NCBI GenBank assembly: GCA_028455995.1
Contig: JABELC010000003.1
Location: forward strand, 3,224,001-3,288,000
Direction: 5' to 3'
Source of the DNA: Scleromitrula shiraiana
Taxonomy: Eukaryota; Ascomycota; Leotiomycetes; Helotiales; Sclerotiniaceae
DNA length: 64,000 nt
Shown here: piece by piece, positions 47,161 to 59,142 of the stretch
Layout of the letters: each line of letters starts with the position of its first letter
Numbering within the stretch: position 1 is the stretch's first letter
Notes under the pieces: model-generated
Seen by the model: the letters and a program-made list of their open reading frames with translations, nothing else
The model's database searches: none
Told to the model about the DNA's origin: nothing
Translations under genes and position numbers: made by a program

Positions 47161-49262
47161 CTATCTAAGCCACTTCCCATAGCTCCACCTAATACGTTCC
47201 AAAACCTTAAGTTGCACCTGAATGCCACTATTGATATTACAAAGATCATGTACATCCTCCAAGAACTCACGTTGCACATCCCCAGGAAACAGACGATTCA
47301 CGCGTTTCCTCAAGACATGAACCTCGCACAACAGAAGCCCATGATCCTTATACGAGAGCAGATTATTTTGCGTTGGCGTAGCAATCGTAAGAATGCGATC
47401 GATATTTCGCAGAACCCGCGCTGTGCGTCCCGCTTTCTCCCCTCGTCTAAGTCCCTTCCTGCTTCCGACGAGTCCGCCTAGATAGCGGAACGCGGCAAAA
47501 CAGACTAATACGCCTGGAGTGAGTCCCACGAAACCGAAGACTAGTTCTTGGCTTTTGAGAAGGGCATCGATTCCACTAAGAGCTACTTCGACATCGACTT
47601 TGGTTTTCTGCACTTGGATCAAAAGGGTTCGGATCAAATCGCCTCGAACGGTTCCCTTGAAAGGGCTACGCATGTCTTTTTCATAGGCCCGAAGAACAGG
47701 TGTAAGATCGCCCTCTTTGACTTTTGCTTTGATTTCCATGATTTGAGCGTCACTTAATGTTCCCTGTCCATAATTTGAAGCCTCGGGATTGTCCCGAACA
47801 AAATCTACAACCATTCGTTCCAGACTAGTCATATCGCCCTTGAGACTTTCCTTGCTCATGATAGCAACCTCGCTATCTGTGTCATGACGAATAGTACCGA
47901 TGATTTTTTTCGTAGGGTCAATAATCCAGTTCATCCAGAAATCTTGCACCGTGGCTCCAATATCTCTAATCCAAGTAATGATTTCGGCCTTTCGATTAAC
48001 CAAGATTCGTAATATAGTAGTTGAAGAAAGTAGCAACATGCTTGCTGGTAGCCAATACCGAATAATTCTTGATGGTCGTCCATATGCAGAAGCAAGTCGT
48101 TGAGAGTTCGTAATATGCTTAGGCACGTGAGTTTGAAGAATATGCTGTAGACGTTTCGATAGCTTGCTGGTTCTAGTTCCCTGAGACACATCCGCCGAAG
48201 AGATTTCCGGGTCGTCTTCCACACTGGCAAAGACTGTATCCTCAAAATCCGAAACCCCTTGTTCAAGAGACGTAACATTGCGAAGAACCGTATCCATCAA
48301 AGCCACACTCCTCTCCACCACATCTTTCCACTCATGACTATCCGCTTCCTCCGCTTTCAACCCAGTACTCCCCTCATCGATATCAAAACTCAAAGCCTCA
48401 TCCATAAGAACTCCCAGTCCACTCGCGCCCATCTCCCTAAACCTCTTCAACCTCGCCTGATTCTGCCTCGCATTTGCCTTCCCCACCGCAATCGGCGAAA
48501 GCACCCTCCTTTGAATATCCACCACGGACCTCTCCCTAATACTCTCCCTCACCAACCCATAAAACTGTCTCCACTGCCCCGCCAAATTACTCCCCATATC
48601 CCTCCCACCCGCCTGCAACGCATCCCTGGGCGCCTCCTTCAAATGCGCCCACCTCAACCGCGAATCATTCCAGATATCCTTCCCCCAAGCCCACAGCCTT
48701 AATGGTGACGTCTGCACCGTATAAAGCCCCGTATACATATACGACCCCAACACCTCATCCCAATACCAAATATCATCACTGAGCGGAATTGTTTGCTCCA
48801 GCAGCGTACTAAGAATTAACCCATACGTCTGCACCGTCGCCTTACTAACCAACAGCCACTCCAGCTCCGTCTCATAAGCCCTCATATATTCATCCTGCTC
48901 GCTCTCATTATCCTCTTCCGCAATCCCAATATCCTGCAAATCAGCCTGTTCTAACAATTTCGAGATTCGCCATGAGGAGAGAAGTGCGCTGGAGGATGAA
49001 GTCGACGAGAGTGCTTTGATGAGTGTGTGAAGTTCTGCTACGCGCGGAGATGATGCTACTCGTTGGCTCTGTTCCGAGATAACGGTTTCGTCTGCAGGGA
49101 AAGGGAAAAGTGTAAGTTGGACTCGGTCAAGTTGAGCGTCAACCTTCCGAATCTGGCTGTAGTGGTTATTAGCAAGTCTTCATATACGGTGTAGTGCAGG
49201 ATAAGGTATGATATGTGAAGAAGCGGTGAAGAAGTGCTCTCTTACTCTGCAACAATGGACAT
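47161..49262 (-). CDS. NCA2: Nuclear control of ATPase protein 2 (Nca2-like)
   Basis: Exons 49262-49246 and 49156-47161 give 670 aa. The NCA2 family region runs through most of the second half. RYWLPASMLLLSSTTILRILVN and ELVFGFVGLTPGVLVCFAAFRYLGG are two membrane segments. Between them FWMNWIIDPTKKIIGTIRHD and SLERMVVDFVRDNP are family-typical blocks. It is a mitochondrial outer-membrane protein, and in yeast Nca2 affects expression of the ATP6/ATP8 mitochondrial mRNA. The ATG at 49262 is the first in frame. The reading frame upstream is open for about 40 codons without ATG, so a further upstream exon is possible. Confidence 0.9.
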
Positions 49263-49733
49263 CACGCCTTTGACAACATCGATAAACCTGAGAGGTTTAG
49301 GATGTTCTTCGGGCAAGAAATCCTGGGTGTTGATCTCAAATGGAGGGGGAAAATCAAAGTGGCTGGAAGCGGGGTGAATGACGGAACAAAATCTATTTTT
49401 TTTCTCGCGTTTTTTGAGGAACGGTGGAGTTTTTCTTTACTCTTGTATAAAAACGTAAGATGACATTGCTATAGTAATACAGATAATATAATGTATGTAG
49501 CACGACAGAAATACAATTCGAGGCGCCAAAGTCTTCAGCAAAAAGGTGGGGGCACATATTTATATGAGGGGTCACTAATTATCCTTGCCAACTCAGCGGC
49601 AGTAAGCCATGACAAGTATGTCTATATACATCTATCTATTTATAACACTATATACGGATATCAATGTACAATGCTTATGAGAATCCCGAGTAAAAGTCGA
49701 GATCACGAATCAGGCTATCAAAATAATAAATTC
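49263..49733. other. Spacer between NCA2 and the PPR gene
   Basis: It contains the NCA2 promoter and the PPR 3' flank. The first part continues the NCA2 frame without ATG; otherwise nothing was seen. Confidence 0.4.
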
Positions 49734-52508
49734 TCAAGACTTAGTGTTTCCTTGTGCCTCACGTTGAAGCTGGGCTGCGTTGTTCATAATCTCTATGGTC
49801 TTCTTCTTGGCCTCAACATTCTCCTTAAGTGACGCAGCCCGCATATCCTTACAGCATTCATACGCTTCGTCTATAACTTCATGAAAACGGCCCCTCGGCG
49901 TTGTCCTTCGAAGCGATTTGCGAGTATTCTTCAACAGCATCTTGATCGTGACGTCGGGGATCAAATTGTTGACCGAGAGCATAGTTATAACCCATGTGAC
50001 TCCCGAAGCATCCCGAATACCAACATAAGCCTTGAGTAAGACCGTAAGAGCAACCAAGTCAAGTCGAATGCTGGAACCACGATTGCGAGAAAACCCATTC
50101 CAGAAGTCTATCGCCTCGACGAAGTGGCCTTTATTCACAACCATGTTTACAACATGGGTAAAGACAAATGTCGGAATAGTGATACCACGAGACTCTACTG
50201 CGCTGATGGCAGATTTGGCAGATTCTATGAAGCTTAGATAGCTGCCTTCGTGATGACGCTCGAGCTTTGGCAGCTGAAAGGACAAAAGCGTGATTAGACC
50301 ATCGTTCAGATCAATACCTTTCTGCTTTGCTTCCTGTAATAACGAAACTGCGCCATCTATCTCCCCCATCTCCAATACCAACGAAGCCTTTACAGCAGTG
50401 CCGAGAACCGTAGGGTGAATGAATCCACCGCTTTCAATAGTTTGTCGGTATATCTTTAGAGCTGTTGCTGGGTCGTTGTTCGATAAAGCTTCGATCATCG
50501 TTAGACGAGTTGAATAGGTATTCGGAAGGCTATCATACGTACATGGCGAATGACTTAATTTTCCCCATACCACCGACCAATCACCACCCGATTCAGAAAT
50601 AGCGATTTGTTTCAACATTGCCAAAGTGGTATCATCTACGCAGATTGGAGCCAGGTCTTTCACGCGAAGATATATCTGGTACAGCCATTCAAAATTGAAC
50701 TTCCAGGCTTTATGTAGCTGGTTCAGGGTAGTATTGAAGGTCGTAGCATCGAAGGTTAGAGATAAAGAGCTTGCATATTCCACCCAACGAGCGATGGAAT
50801 CTAATTCTTTAGCTTTCGCGTACTCGTCAACCATGACGTTGAAGATATAAGAAGTTAGAGGAACTTTCCATGTCTCTAGAAAGGGACGTATAAATTCCTC
50901 CATCTGAAGCAAAGAATGCGATTTGACGAACAATTTCAGTATAGGTGTGAAAACGTCACCATAGGTTTCTTTGTGTGGTTTTAGTTGAGCCATGTAAGCA
51001 AAGTCATCCTTGACTCCATCCCAATCTTTACGCATCGCTTTCGCGAGCGCAAAATGGCCAATGATACGGATATCATCACATGGGCCATATTTATCTTCCA
51101 TTCGTGCGCGATACCTTTCAGCAGCAATGATATCCTTTGCTTCAATACAAAACTGTATAATGGCACCGTAAGCTGCCAGAGGGTGGTGTACGACGGATAG
51201 TAAAGGAGCGAGGCGATCAAATCTGGCTCGAGTAGTAAAGATATTACGAGATGTTCGCCATTCAACCCCAAGAAGTCTCAAAAGTGCAGTAGTTGAGACC
51301 TTAAGTTTTCTGTCCTTTGCCATTTTTAGGACGGCAACCATGATTGCTTCGACGTCGTCATATTTGTCGTATTTTTCTTGCGTGATTGCCGATTCGACAA
51401 CGGCATCAACAACGCCATAAAACGATTCTTGACAAGGTTTAGTATTGACAAAATGACTGTAGAAACAAGAAACAGCATCTTTGTGAAGCCCCATGTTGTA
51501 TGCAGCAACAATGAATGATGCAATAGATTCATCTGCAATATGAATATCAGTAGCCTCAGTCCTCTTGTACACATCTACTGTTAATTTGTGCATACCAAAG
51601 CGACAGGTCTCTTTACACAATCTGTTTCCAAATCCCGATAGTATAGGTGATATTGCTACGGGATCGTCGTCCAACTCGGTGAGATATAATGATACTGCCT
51701 TCTGCATTTTATCGGGGAAAACAAGGTTCCCCATCGTATCCATTGAATCGTTTATAAGTGATTCAACAACTATATCCGGTGATAAACTCTCAAAATCTTC
51801 CTGCCGTATCGTACCAGAGCGAAGTAGAATGTCTAATATTTTCTCCATATCCTCTATTCTGCCTTGTGCCTCGCAACCTTTAGAAAGCGAAACCATTACG
51901 TCAAGTAGACATGGCTGAAGACCATTCTCCATATCCAGACCTTCATCAAATGCATCGAAAAGCCGTAACAGAGCCATATCATCGGGATGCCTCTTATTCT
52001 TCCCCCTTCTCTTCTTATTCTTCGCGATCTCCTTATGCCCTAAAAGTTCTCGGATATCGAAGGCAAGTCGGGCTTGACGATCCTCCAAGGTAGCACCGAC
52101 CTGAACTTGTTTCCGTGGATAAATTGTCGGGGGTTCAACTCTCTCTATTGGAATTGGACGAAAAAGTATTCGGGGTTGAACTTCAAATTCAATCTCCGTT
52201 TTCCTCTTATCCAATTGCTCATCCCCCACAGCCTCCGCAGTCATTTGGATGTCGCCCAGCCCATCATTTCCATCTTTCAGCACATGTTCTTCGGATCTTT
52301 CCCCCAGAAACGTACTCGAATTCCTATAGTGACTTGAATTTCTCAATTTATTCCCATTATCATAAACTTGTTTTGCAGTGTGAATCCGTCGTCGTCGGTC
52401 TTCCGTTAGCATACCAGCGCTGAAGGCGATCGTGCATGATGTTCCGAGGGCGATGTTCCGGAGAGCTCGCAATGCGCCCTTCGACGGTACGGGGAGCTTC
52501 GATGGCAT
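49734..52508 (-). CDS. Pentatricopeptide-repeat-like mitochondrial protein
   Basis: A single exon of 924 aa. The N-terminus MPSKLPVPSKGALRALRNIALGTS is basic and probably an import signal. Most of the chain consists of pairs of helices with PPR-like spacing, for example TFNTTLNQLHKAWKFNFEWLYQIY, FTHVVNMVVNKGHFVEAIDFWNG, LVALTVLLKAYVGIRDASGVTWVI and TAVKASLVLEMGEIDGAVSLLQEAKQKG. Helices are recognised by their hydrophobic pattern; repeat count is uncertain. By family knowledge such ascomycete proteins act in mitochondrial RNA metabolism or translation; the RNA target is unknown. The C-terminus is coiled-coil-like (VEAKKKTIEIMNNAAQLQREA). Confidence 0.82.
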   Translation of the reverse strand: MPSKLPVPSKGALRALRNIALGTSCTIAFSAGMLTEDRRRRIHTAKQVYDNGNKLRNSSHYRNSSTFLGERSEEHVLKDGNDGLGDIQMTAEAVGDEQLDKRKTEIEFEVQPRILFRPIPIERVEPPTIYPRKQVQVGATLEDRQARLAFDIRELLGHKEIAKNKKRRGKNKRHPDDMALLRLFDAFDEGLDMENGLQPCLLDVMVSLSKGCEAQGRIEDMEKILDILLRSGTIRQEDFESLSPDIVVESLINDSMDTMGNLVFPDKMQKAVSLYLTELDDDPVAISPILSGFGNRLCKETCRFGMHKLTVDVYKRTEATDIHIADESIASFIVAAYNMGLHKDAVSCFYSHFVNTKPCQESFYGVVDAVVESAITQEKYDKYDDVEAIMVAVLKMAKDRKLKVSTTALLRLLGVEWRTSRNIFTTRARFDRLAPLLSVVHHPLAAYGAIIQFCIEAKDIIAAERYRARMEDKYGPCDDIRIIGHFALAKAMRKDWDGVKDDFAYMAQLKPHKETYGDVFTPILKLFVKSHSLLQMEEFIRPFLETWKVPLTSYIFNVMVDEYAKAKELDSIARWVEYASSLSLTFDATTFNTTLNQLHKAWKFNFEWLYQIYLRVKDLAPICVDDTTLAMLKQIAISESGGDWSVVWGKLSHSPCTYDSLPNTYSTRLTMIEALSNNDPATALKIYRQTIESGGFIHPTVLGTAVKASLVLEMGEIDGAVSLLQEAKQKGIDLNDGLITLLSFQLPKLERHHEGSYLSFIESAKSAISAVESRGITIPTFVFTHVVNMVVNKGHFVEAIDFWNGFSRNRGSSIRLDLVALTVLLKAYVGIRDASGVTWVITMLSVNNLIPDVTIKMLLKNTRKSLRRTTPRGRFHEVIDEAYECCKDMRAASLKENVEAKKKTIEIMNNAAQLQREAQGNTKS

Positions 52509-55500
52509 CTCAATGGTGGTTTAGCCATAACATTTCAGTTTTTAGATGTGCAAAGTGGGTGGTTTGTAGTATGATCCGATTTGTATCGAAATCGTCCGAG
52601 TTGTAACTTTTTCCAATATCGAGAAACGCTAAGGTCGCCAGTGCTTAGTCATGAATACCCCTCAAAATTACATAGTATATATCCCCTCGAAAGCAGCAGC
52701 TCGATAGATTACACAGAAGAGAAACAAATTTACTACGAATTCAAAATTTCTCGTCAATTGCTCTTCTCTTCCCACCTAAAGCTCCAAATAGCAAGAAATT
52801 TGTTCTTTAAGAGCTCACAGTCAATACATATCGCTATTAGAAAGTGAACAGAGCCCTGCATTGCATAGAAGACGAAAGCCAATCCGGCATCATCAAATCC
52901 GTAAGGCTATCATTACGTTTTCAAAAACTATTATATATACCCCTTACCATCAAAATCTGTATCTTGCTTGTCTCTACAGTCTACGTTATTGACAGAGCAT
53001 GTAGCTCAGAAGTTGATACAACCCTTATGTTTTTGGCGTCTTATTAGTATGGGAATATCCCGTCTTCCTTCAATTAATCAACAATCCCTTTCCCACCCTT
53101 CATCTATCAACATTATCCTACTTCTTATCACTGAGTTTTATATAGCAACAGCTATGTTCAAGTCTAGAAAGAACATTCATAAGTCGTCCCTCTATATGTT
53201 CCAAGATGTTCATCCCAAGACGCTTGCTTAACAGGGCGACTGATGTATTCTCTTCCAAGACCAATTTTGATGGCCCCTGATTTAGTGATACCGTAGATGA
53301 ATTTGTGAGGATTGGTTCGTTAGCGAAGTTCGCGGGAATCTTCTTAGATACTGTCCTTAATGAATGACAAGTGCTGTCCACCATGATTAGTACTGGTAAA
53401 GATTAGATCGTATATAGCATAGATATAGTAGAAGTAGATGACAGCGAACATGTTGCAGAGCATGCTCACTTCGTTGCTATCGATGCAAACCTCTTCATTC
53501 GATTTCCATTAGGAGTCTCGGAAAACTTCAAAAATGGAAAAGAACATTCCAATTCTTCATCTCATTACCATCCCATGAAGATGAAGCTGAAGCCACCCGC
53601 CGAACCTGACGGAAACATGATTTCCATGTGAAAGCGGTGGAAATTACTTACAGTAACATATTCAGCGACAAACAGGAGCGCTTGGGTATACAAGAGTTCA
53701 ACTCTCAAACCATCGAATTCTCTATCTCGGAATCTTGAATCTTTCATCCAGCCTGAGATACGGTGTGTTGCATTGTGAAAACCGAAATTTGGGATTCGAT
53801 GCTAATTCAAACCGATTTGGCTTGGCTGCTTTCAAATGGAATAGAATCCATGGATAGGGCAGAGACAGAAACCAAGGCTAGTTAATATTCTTAAATGGTT
53901 TGCTCGGTCTTACGCTTGGCTATACAATGCATTAGCAAGATAATTGTAGGGCTGTGGGTGAATGCATTTTTCTTTTGATAGTGAAGCAGCTCGGTTAGTG
54001 CCATTCTTGAAGAAAAGCCGAGTAGATTCTCGTAGGGCAGACAGGGATAAAATCCCACGACCAAAATTGTACGTGATATGGAGGCGTATTATAAGACAGG
54101 CCGTTATGACGAGACGGCAGTACGGTTAAGGCGTGTAAACCATGCTTGATCAACGGTTGGTGTAGGCGCTGTTGATGGTGAGATTGGGGGAATAAAGTGA
54201 AGATATTTCAGCGGGGCCGATTGGGTGGGGTACGAAGAGACTGGTGAAGGTATAAAAGGCATGTTGTAGGGAAATTAAGAGACGCTTTAGACTAGAAGAT
54301 AAAAGTACTACCTCAACTGGGGACAGTGAAGAAATCGAACTCTAACGTACATGGTTGAGTGTATGTATGCACGTCATACGAGAAAGTGCACGAAGGAGGT
54401 TTATGATAATTTCTATGTTACATAGAATTGTCTTCAGCTCTACGGGGCCGCCCGAGCGTCTTCCGTCGCGAAATTAACAATGGGAAGAATGTATTTGTCG
54501 CTCGGCTGGTGGCTGTAGTTATTTTAGCATTCGACAGCGGCACAAAAACCTTGAATGAATGATATGAGCTTTGGAATGATCAACTGAACCGCGATGGTCA
54601 TTGATGTCAATTGCTGCGTCTACCACGAGAAACATTGGAGCCCCTGAACAAATTGCTGACAGGCACCATCATTTGAGAAACAGTGAGTGTGCCTTCCTAG
54701 TTTGCAATGTACGTCAAACTATTTGGCAAGATACCACTAATTGGAGAAAAACCGTGCGATATGACATTCTTGACATCGTACTTAAGCTACTTTGATACCA
54801 ATCAATTCTTCATATTATTGTGTAGTATTATTAATATGCATACAACACGTGATTGCGATGCAGTCAGCTTACTTCCCCGCTACCTAAATGGGCAAGTGAG
54901 AGTGACGATGTTTAGACTGAAACCAGATCATGCTGTTTGCACTATTCTGATGGGTATTAAGTCCGAAGCAAGCGCAACGCGGCAAGAGCAAGGACGGCAC
55001 ATAGAGAGAACGAGGTTTTTAGATTCTTTGCACTTATCAAATAACCCACTGTATCTAATTGACTGCGATTGCTTTGTCTTGGGTCAAAGTGATGATGATG
55101 ATGATGGTATTTGATCCTTCCCTATAAGAAAAATGATATGGAATTCCTTAGTAGTCGTATGAGTAAAGAAAGCCGAGAGTTATTAAGTTGTTAGTAGTTA
55201 AATAAGATTTGGAATGATCCGCCGAGGTCATGAATAATGAAAGGATGACAACATAGTAACAGAAAGAAAGTATTAGTAATTATATCGGGGAATACAGAAA
55301 GTTCATGGATTCCATGGATTTAATAGGACAAGGCCCATGACAGGTTACTAATAAATTGACCCGACTACCGAATCACCGATCTTTATTCTAACAGTTGTTG
55401 ACTAGTTGTTGACCAAGACTGGACTGGGAATATAGTGAGCATGCATATTTCCGGCTACTTCGGAGAAAGAGAAGAAAGGGTGAGTAAAAGATATGTAATC

Positions 55501-55623
55501 AAATAAAGCAAAAACAGTTGAATGAAAGCTCAAATATGTTCTAAAGAGGCAAAGGTTCACTTTAACATAGGTTATTAGTTTCTATGATGGTTCCGATTCT
55601 TTTAAATAGGAACATCTGGAAGC

Positions 55624-55672
55624 AAAGTAAATTAAAGTAAAGTAAAAGTAAAGTAAAAGTACAGTAAAAGTA
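55624..55672. repeat. AGTAAA-type short tandem repeat
   Basis: Repetition of GTAAAGTAAA and GTACAGTAAAA words within about 50 bp, in the bZIP upstream region. Confidence 0.6.
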
Positions 55673-56186
55673 CAGTCATCATTAAATTCTTAGTAACCAT
55701 TTCATTATCATATCCATATTCATTCATATACTGGCATACGGTATCGAATACTACAACATACCATACAGCAGCATATCGAACTTCACTCATCTATTATTAA
55801 TGCTTCTACTTCAATTAAATTCATCATATTGAAATCTAAAGGACCATCATCTTCATTCTCAGCCTTAAAAAGGAATAGAATTATTATTTTATTTATTAAT
55901 ATTATAAATAAAGAATAAAATAAGAAAGGATATCATCACGTGAAACGATTCTGTTTCTCCAATTCCCAAAGTCGAATATTTCGCGATATCCTGATCTTTT
56001 TATTTGTTTCAACGCGGAGGAAATGATAACACAACAACGGTAGAAGGGAAGAGCAAAAGTATTATCCATTTCATCCAACTATACTACAATCATCCACGAA
56101 AAGGGATAAGAGTACAGAAAAAGTTATCAAAGGTATCATTTTATATCGATACGCACCTACCTCCGGGCTCAAGTAATACCATCATC

Positions 56187-56189
<3 letters not shown>

Positions 56190-56220
<31 letters not shown>

Positions 56221-56222
56221 CA
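56190..56222. repeat. (TTA)n microsatellite
   Basis: About ten TTA units, 130 bp upstream of the bZIP start codon, presumably in its 5'-UTR. Confidence 0.8.
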
Positions 56223-56354
56223 TCATTAGGTCCTGCCAACCTCTCTACTTTTCTGATAAATCCATTTGTCACCACCTTTTCTATTCCCTCCCCACCACTC
56301 AAAATCATCGAAAAGTCCAGTCCAAAAAAATAATAACAAACTTTCAAAGAAACT

Positions 56355-57718
56355 ATGCAGTCAATTGCGCCGGCACCTATTGCCCAAATGCAAAATCAAG
56401 TAAGTATCTCCAATTTATTAATATACTTACAAATCCATATTTTGAAGCTTTGCCATTTGCGCTTTCACAAATATACCGAATATATCATATCATCAAAAGC
56501 TGACTCAGTCGCGCAGGAACTCAGTGCGGATAATGGTATTACTCTCCCCTCCCTTCAACCCCATTCATCACTCGTTATTTTCCCCAATGGATGACCAACT
56601 GCACAAACATTCTTGTCCTCCATCCCGGGATAGGTATAGGTAATGAGCGGCTATACGAATAAAATAAGATTTATTCTTCATTGTGAAATCATTTTTGCAC
56701 CGAGATCTCATATGCATCCCCCCATGTTAATGTTGCTCTTGCTGACACGCCTCATCTACTTTCTATAGATTTAAGAAGTCAGCTCATGTCCCAGATGGGA
56801 ACCCATTCACAGCAGCATAATATTCAAACACATGGCTATAATCACGACGTGCAAGCTTCAAATAGTGCTTCACCCCACGACCACAATATAGATCCTGGAT
56901 TAGGTGGACAGATGATGTCTGAAAGTGGAGGAGACGACGGTGATGGCCGGAAAGGCGGAAAACGCGAACTTTCACAATCCAAACGCGCTGCCCAGAATCG
57001 TGCTGCTCAGGTTCGTAACTTTTCTTCTCGTCGCATTATTTTCTTCGTTTTGGTGATTTGATAGGAAGGTTGTTACAATGCGAAGTGTCGTTCGTTAAAA
57101 AAAAAGTTCACGGTGGTGGTTCGAAGATTTATGGTTCTCTTGCTTTGTCAATTCTCATGTCATCCAAAAAATTGTCCCCTCCAGCATCACCCAAGCTTAC
57201 ATAATCTAATCGTTTTTATCACACAGAGAGCATTTCGACAGCGTAAAGAAGGATATATCAAGAAGTTAGAGGAGCAAGTTCGCGATTTCCATTCCTTGGA
57301 GGATAATTATAAGGCCATCCACGCGGAGAATTACTCTTTACGCGAGTACATCATCAGATTACAATCGCGACTCATCGAATCTCAAGGCGAATTTCCTCAA
57401 CCTCCTCCAAACATCAACTTGAGCCATCAGTCCTCACATCCACATCCTCAGCAAAGACAGCAACATGAACCTCTAGAGCATATGCAACGGCATGACGGAG
57501 CTCCTATTGCACCAATGGCCTCAATGGCCGGTTCACTCCAAGCCTCAAGGAACCTAGCAGCTGCCAGCCTCAAGCATTCAGGAGAGGAAAATCAATCATA
57601 TGGACAACAAGCCGATCCCAACAAACGATTCAAGGAAGATGAAACGAACGACGAGAATCTCATCCGCTCACAACTCACTGGTGCTGATGGTCTACCAAGT
57701 ACGAACATTCCAATGTAA
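56355..57718 (+). CDS. Yap/AP-1-type bZIP transcription factor
   Basis: Four exons, 56355-56399, 56517-56535, 56769-57010 and 57227-57718, give 265 aa. The 19-nt second exon is required for the frame, with branch CTGAC 15 nt before its acceptor GCGCAG. The basic region is QSKRAAQNRAAQ split by an intron from RAFRQRKEGYIKKLEEQV, around residues 90-120. The N-x-x-A-A-Q-x-x-F-R pattern places it in the fungal Yap group. The leucine zipper continues into YSLREYIIRLQSRLIE. The rest is Gln/His/Pro-rich. No C-terminal Cys-rich redox domain is seen, so it is not a Yap1 orthologue. The target genes are unknown. Confidence 0.9.
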
Positions 57719-58396
57719 ATCCTCACTCACGTAACAAACATGTGTTTATTTCTTCCGTATCGTATGGCTGGCTGGAATCAGGCGTTGATGAAAGACTGGG
57801 GCAACAGATTTGGGAAATTTGGACTTTGGGATGGTTAGTTATTCCACATGCGAAAATTTTAAGAGTTGACTACTTTGTTGGTGGTATACTTAGGTCGAAT
57901 TTCGATGGATGGATGCGGTATAGGGCATTAGGTTTTTTTTTTGTTATTTCTTAAGTTCTGGCTTTTTTTTTCTTTCGATGGCGTTTGAGCTCCTTTCCTA
58001 TCAGTGTATGGTTTTTGTCTCGGTTCGAAAACAAACTATCAAATTATGGAAAATGAAAAATGCTATCGTTTTACTGTGCTTCTATGTTCTCCAATGTTTT
58101 ATACGTAGTATATTGAATAAACCCCTTTTCCTCCAGAATAGATCACTTTCTCTTGTATTCTTCAAGAGCACACTTCCTTCCCTACTCCGAAATCATGATA
58201 TCAAATAATCATCACCCCAAAAAAAGACCGGATTCTTCGGCCGACTGCCCGACATGATAGAATATACATGGCATGGAGAGCATGGGATATACACACATAT
58301 GGTAACTTCCATAGTATCCGTCAAGCTGAGTCAGACGTGCTGTATGCACACATCCATCCATTCGTTCGTTCATTCGCACTCCAAAGATCGGTGTAT

Positions 58397-58419
58397 ACAT
58401 ACATACATACATACATACA
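58397..58419. repeat. (CATA)n microsatellite
   Basis: Five to six CATA units in the spacer between convergent genes. Confidence 0.8.
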
Positions 58420-58499
58420 ATGTACATACTTGACTTACATAACACTCACTTACCAACCCACCATCTAACTTAGTTTGGTAATCATGGAGCGAAGGAACA

Positions 58500-58541
58500 G
58501 ATGGATGGATGGATGGATGGATGGATGGATGGATGGATGGC
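58500..58541. repeat. (GGAT)n microsatellite
   Basis: About ten GGAT units in near-perfect array. Confidence 0.9.
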
Positions 58542-58663
58542 TACGGACTTTATTTGTGTGAGATTGGGGGTTGAAGTTGTGTTGTGTTGTGTTGCGTTGG
58601 ATGGTTATTTGTTCATTTATGAGTACATCCGGAGATCCGGAGGGAGGGTTGAGGGGGCGAAGA

Positions 58664-58702
58664 GAGCGAGAGAGTGAGAGAGTGAGAGAGAGAGTGAGTG
58701 GT
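58664..58702. repeat. (GAGA) purine tract
   Basis: Degenerate GAGAGAGTGA repeats; purine-only over about 40 bp. Confidence 0.65.
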
Positions 58703-59142
58703 TAGTGGTAAGTAATACATGAATAAATAATCAGATAAATAGACAAACAGTCTGTATATGTATTATTGAGAATGACATGAAATGTATTTGAGGAGGAATG
58801 AGGAACAGAAATGAAAGTGGAAATGGAATATGAAATAATGTTGGTTTTTATCAATGATTTGGTTATGGAGAATGTTGTTATCTTTTTCTTTTCTTGCTTT
58901 TCCCTATGTTTTTTAAATCATTCTGATTATCATTCTCTTTAGAAAATTGAGACATCGCTAGGTACTTTTGTTGCCCTCTTTCTCTCTTTTCCCTATTCGC
59001 TCGCTCTTGATTTGAAATATCATATTAATACCGAACATAATCTAACCTATACTAACGAAACCTATCAACCTACAATACCTTCCCTACCTTGCCCGTTCAG
59101 ATGATCTTTCGAACTAATTGACTACTGGAAACGCGTCCATAA

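Larger units (their letters stand above)
52509..56354. other. 3.8-kb gene-poor region upstream of the bZIP gene
   Basis: The largest normal-composition gap in the window, separating the PPR gene from the bZIP gene. ORFs of 60-135 codons occur, but none is recognised or has codon-bias support. Two minus ORFs (53747-53565 and 53384-53118) could form an unresolved spliced gene because the first runs into GTAAGT, but splice phases did not close. Repeated AGTAAAGTAAAAGTA words occur at about 55624-55672 and a TTA/TAT run at about 56190-56222. It probably includes a long promoter and 5' leader for the bZIP gene. Confidence 0.45.
57719..59142. other. Convergent region between bZIP and ARP5 genes
   Basis: 1.4 kb of 3' flank with several microsatellites (58397-58419 CATA, 58500-58541 GGAT, about 58664-58702 GAGA). 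ORFs here are chance open frames over simple repeats. Confidence 0.45.

Noticed and set aside
53118..53747. Two minus ORFs that might make a spliced gene (MKDSRFRDREF... and MVDSTCHSLR...)
   Set aside because: The first ends at a good GTAAGT donor, but no acceptor gave a closed frame into the second and neither part is recognised.
54707..55114. 135-codon plus ORF in the bZIP upstream region
   Set aside because: No family resemblance, weak codon pattern, and it crosses a low-complexity GATGAT run.
56004..56333. 109-codon ORF ahead of the bZIP start
   Set aside because: It begins at a TTG and crosses a (TTA)n microsatellite, so it is part of the leader rather than a gene.
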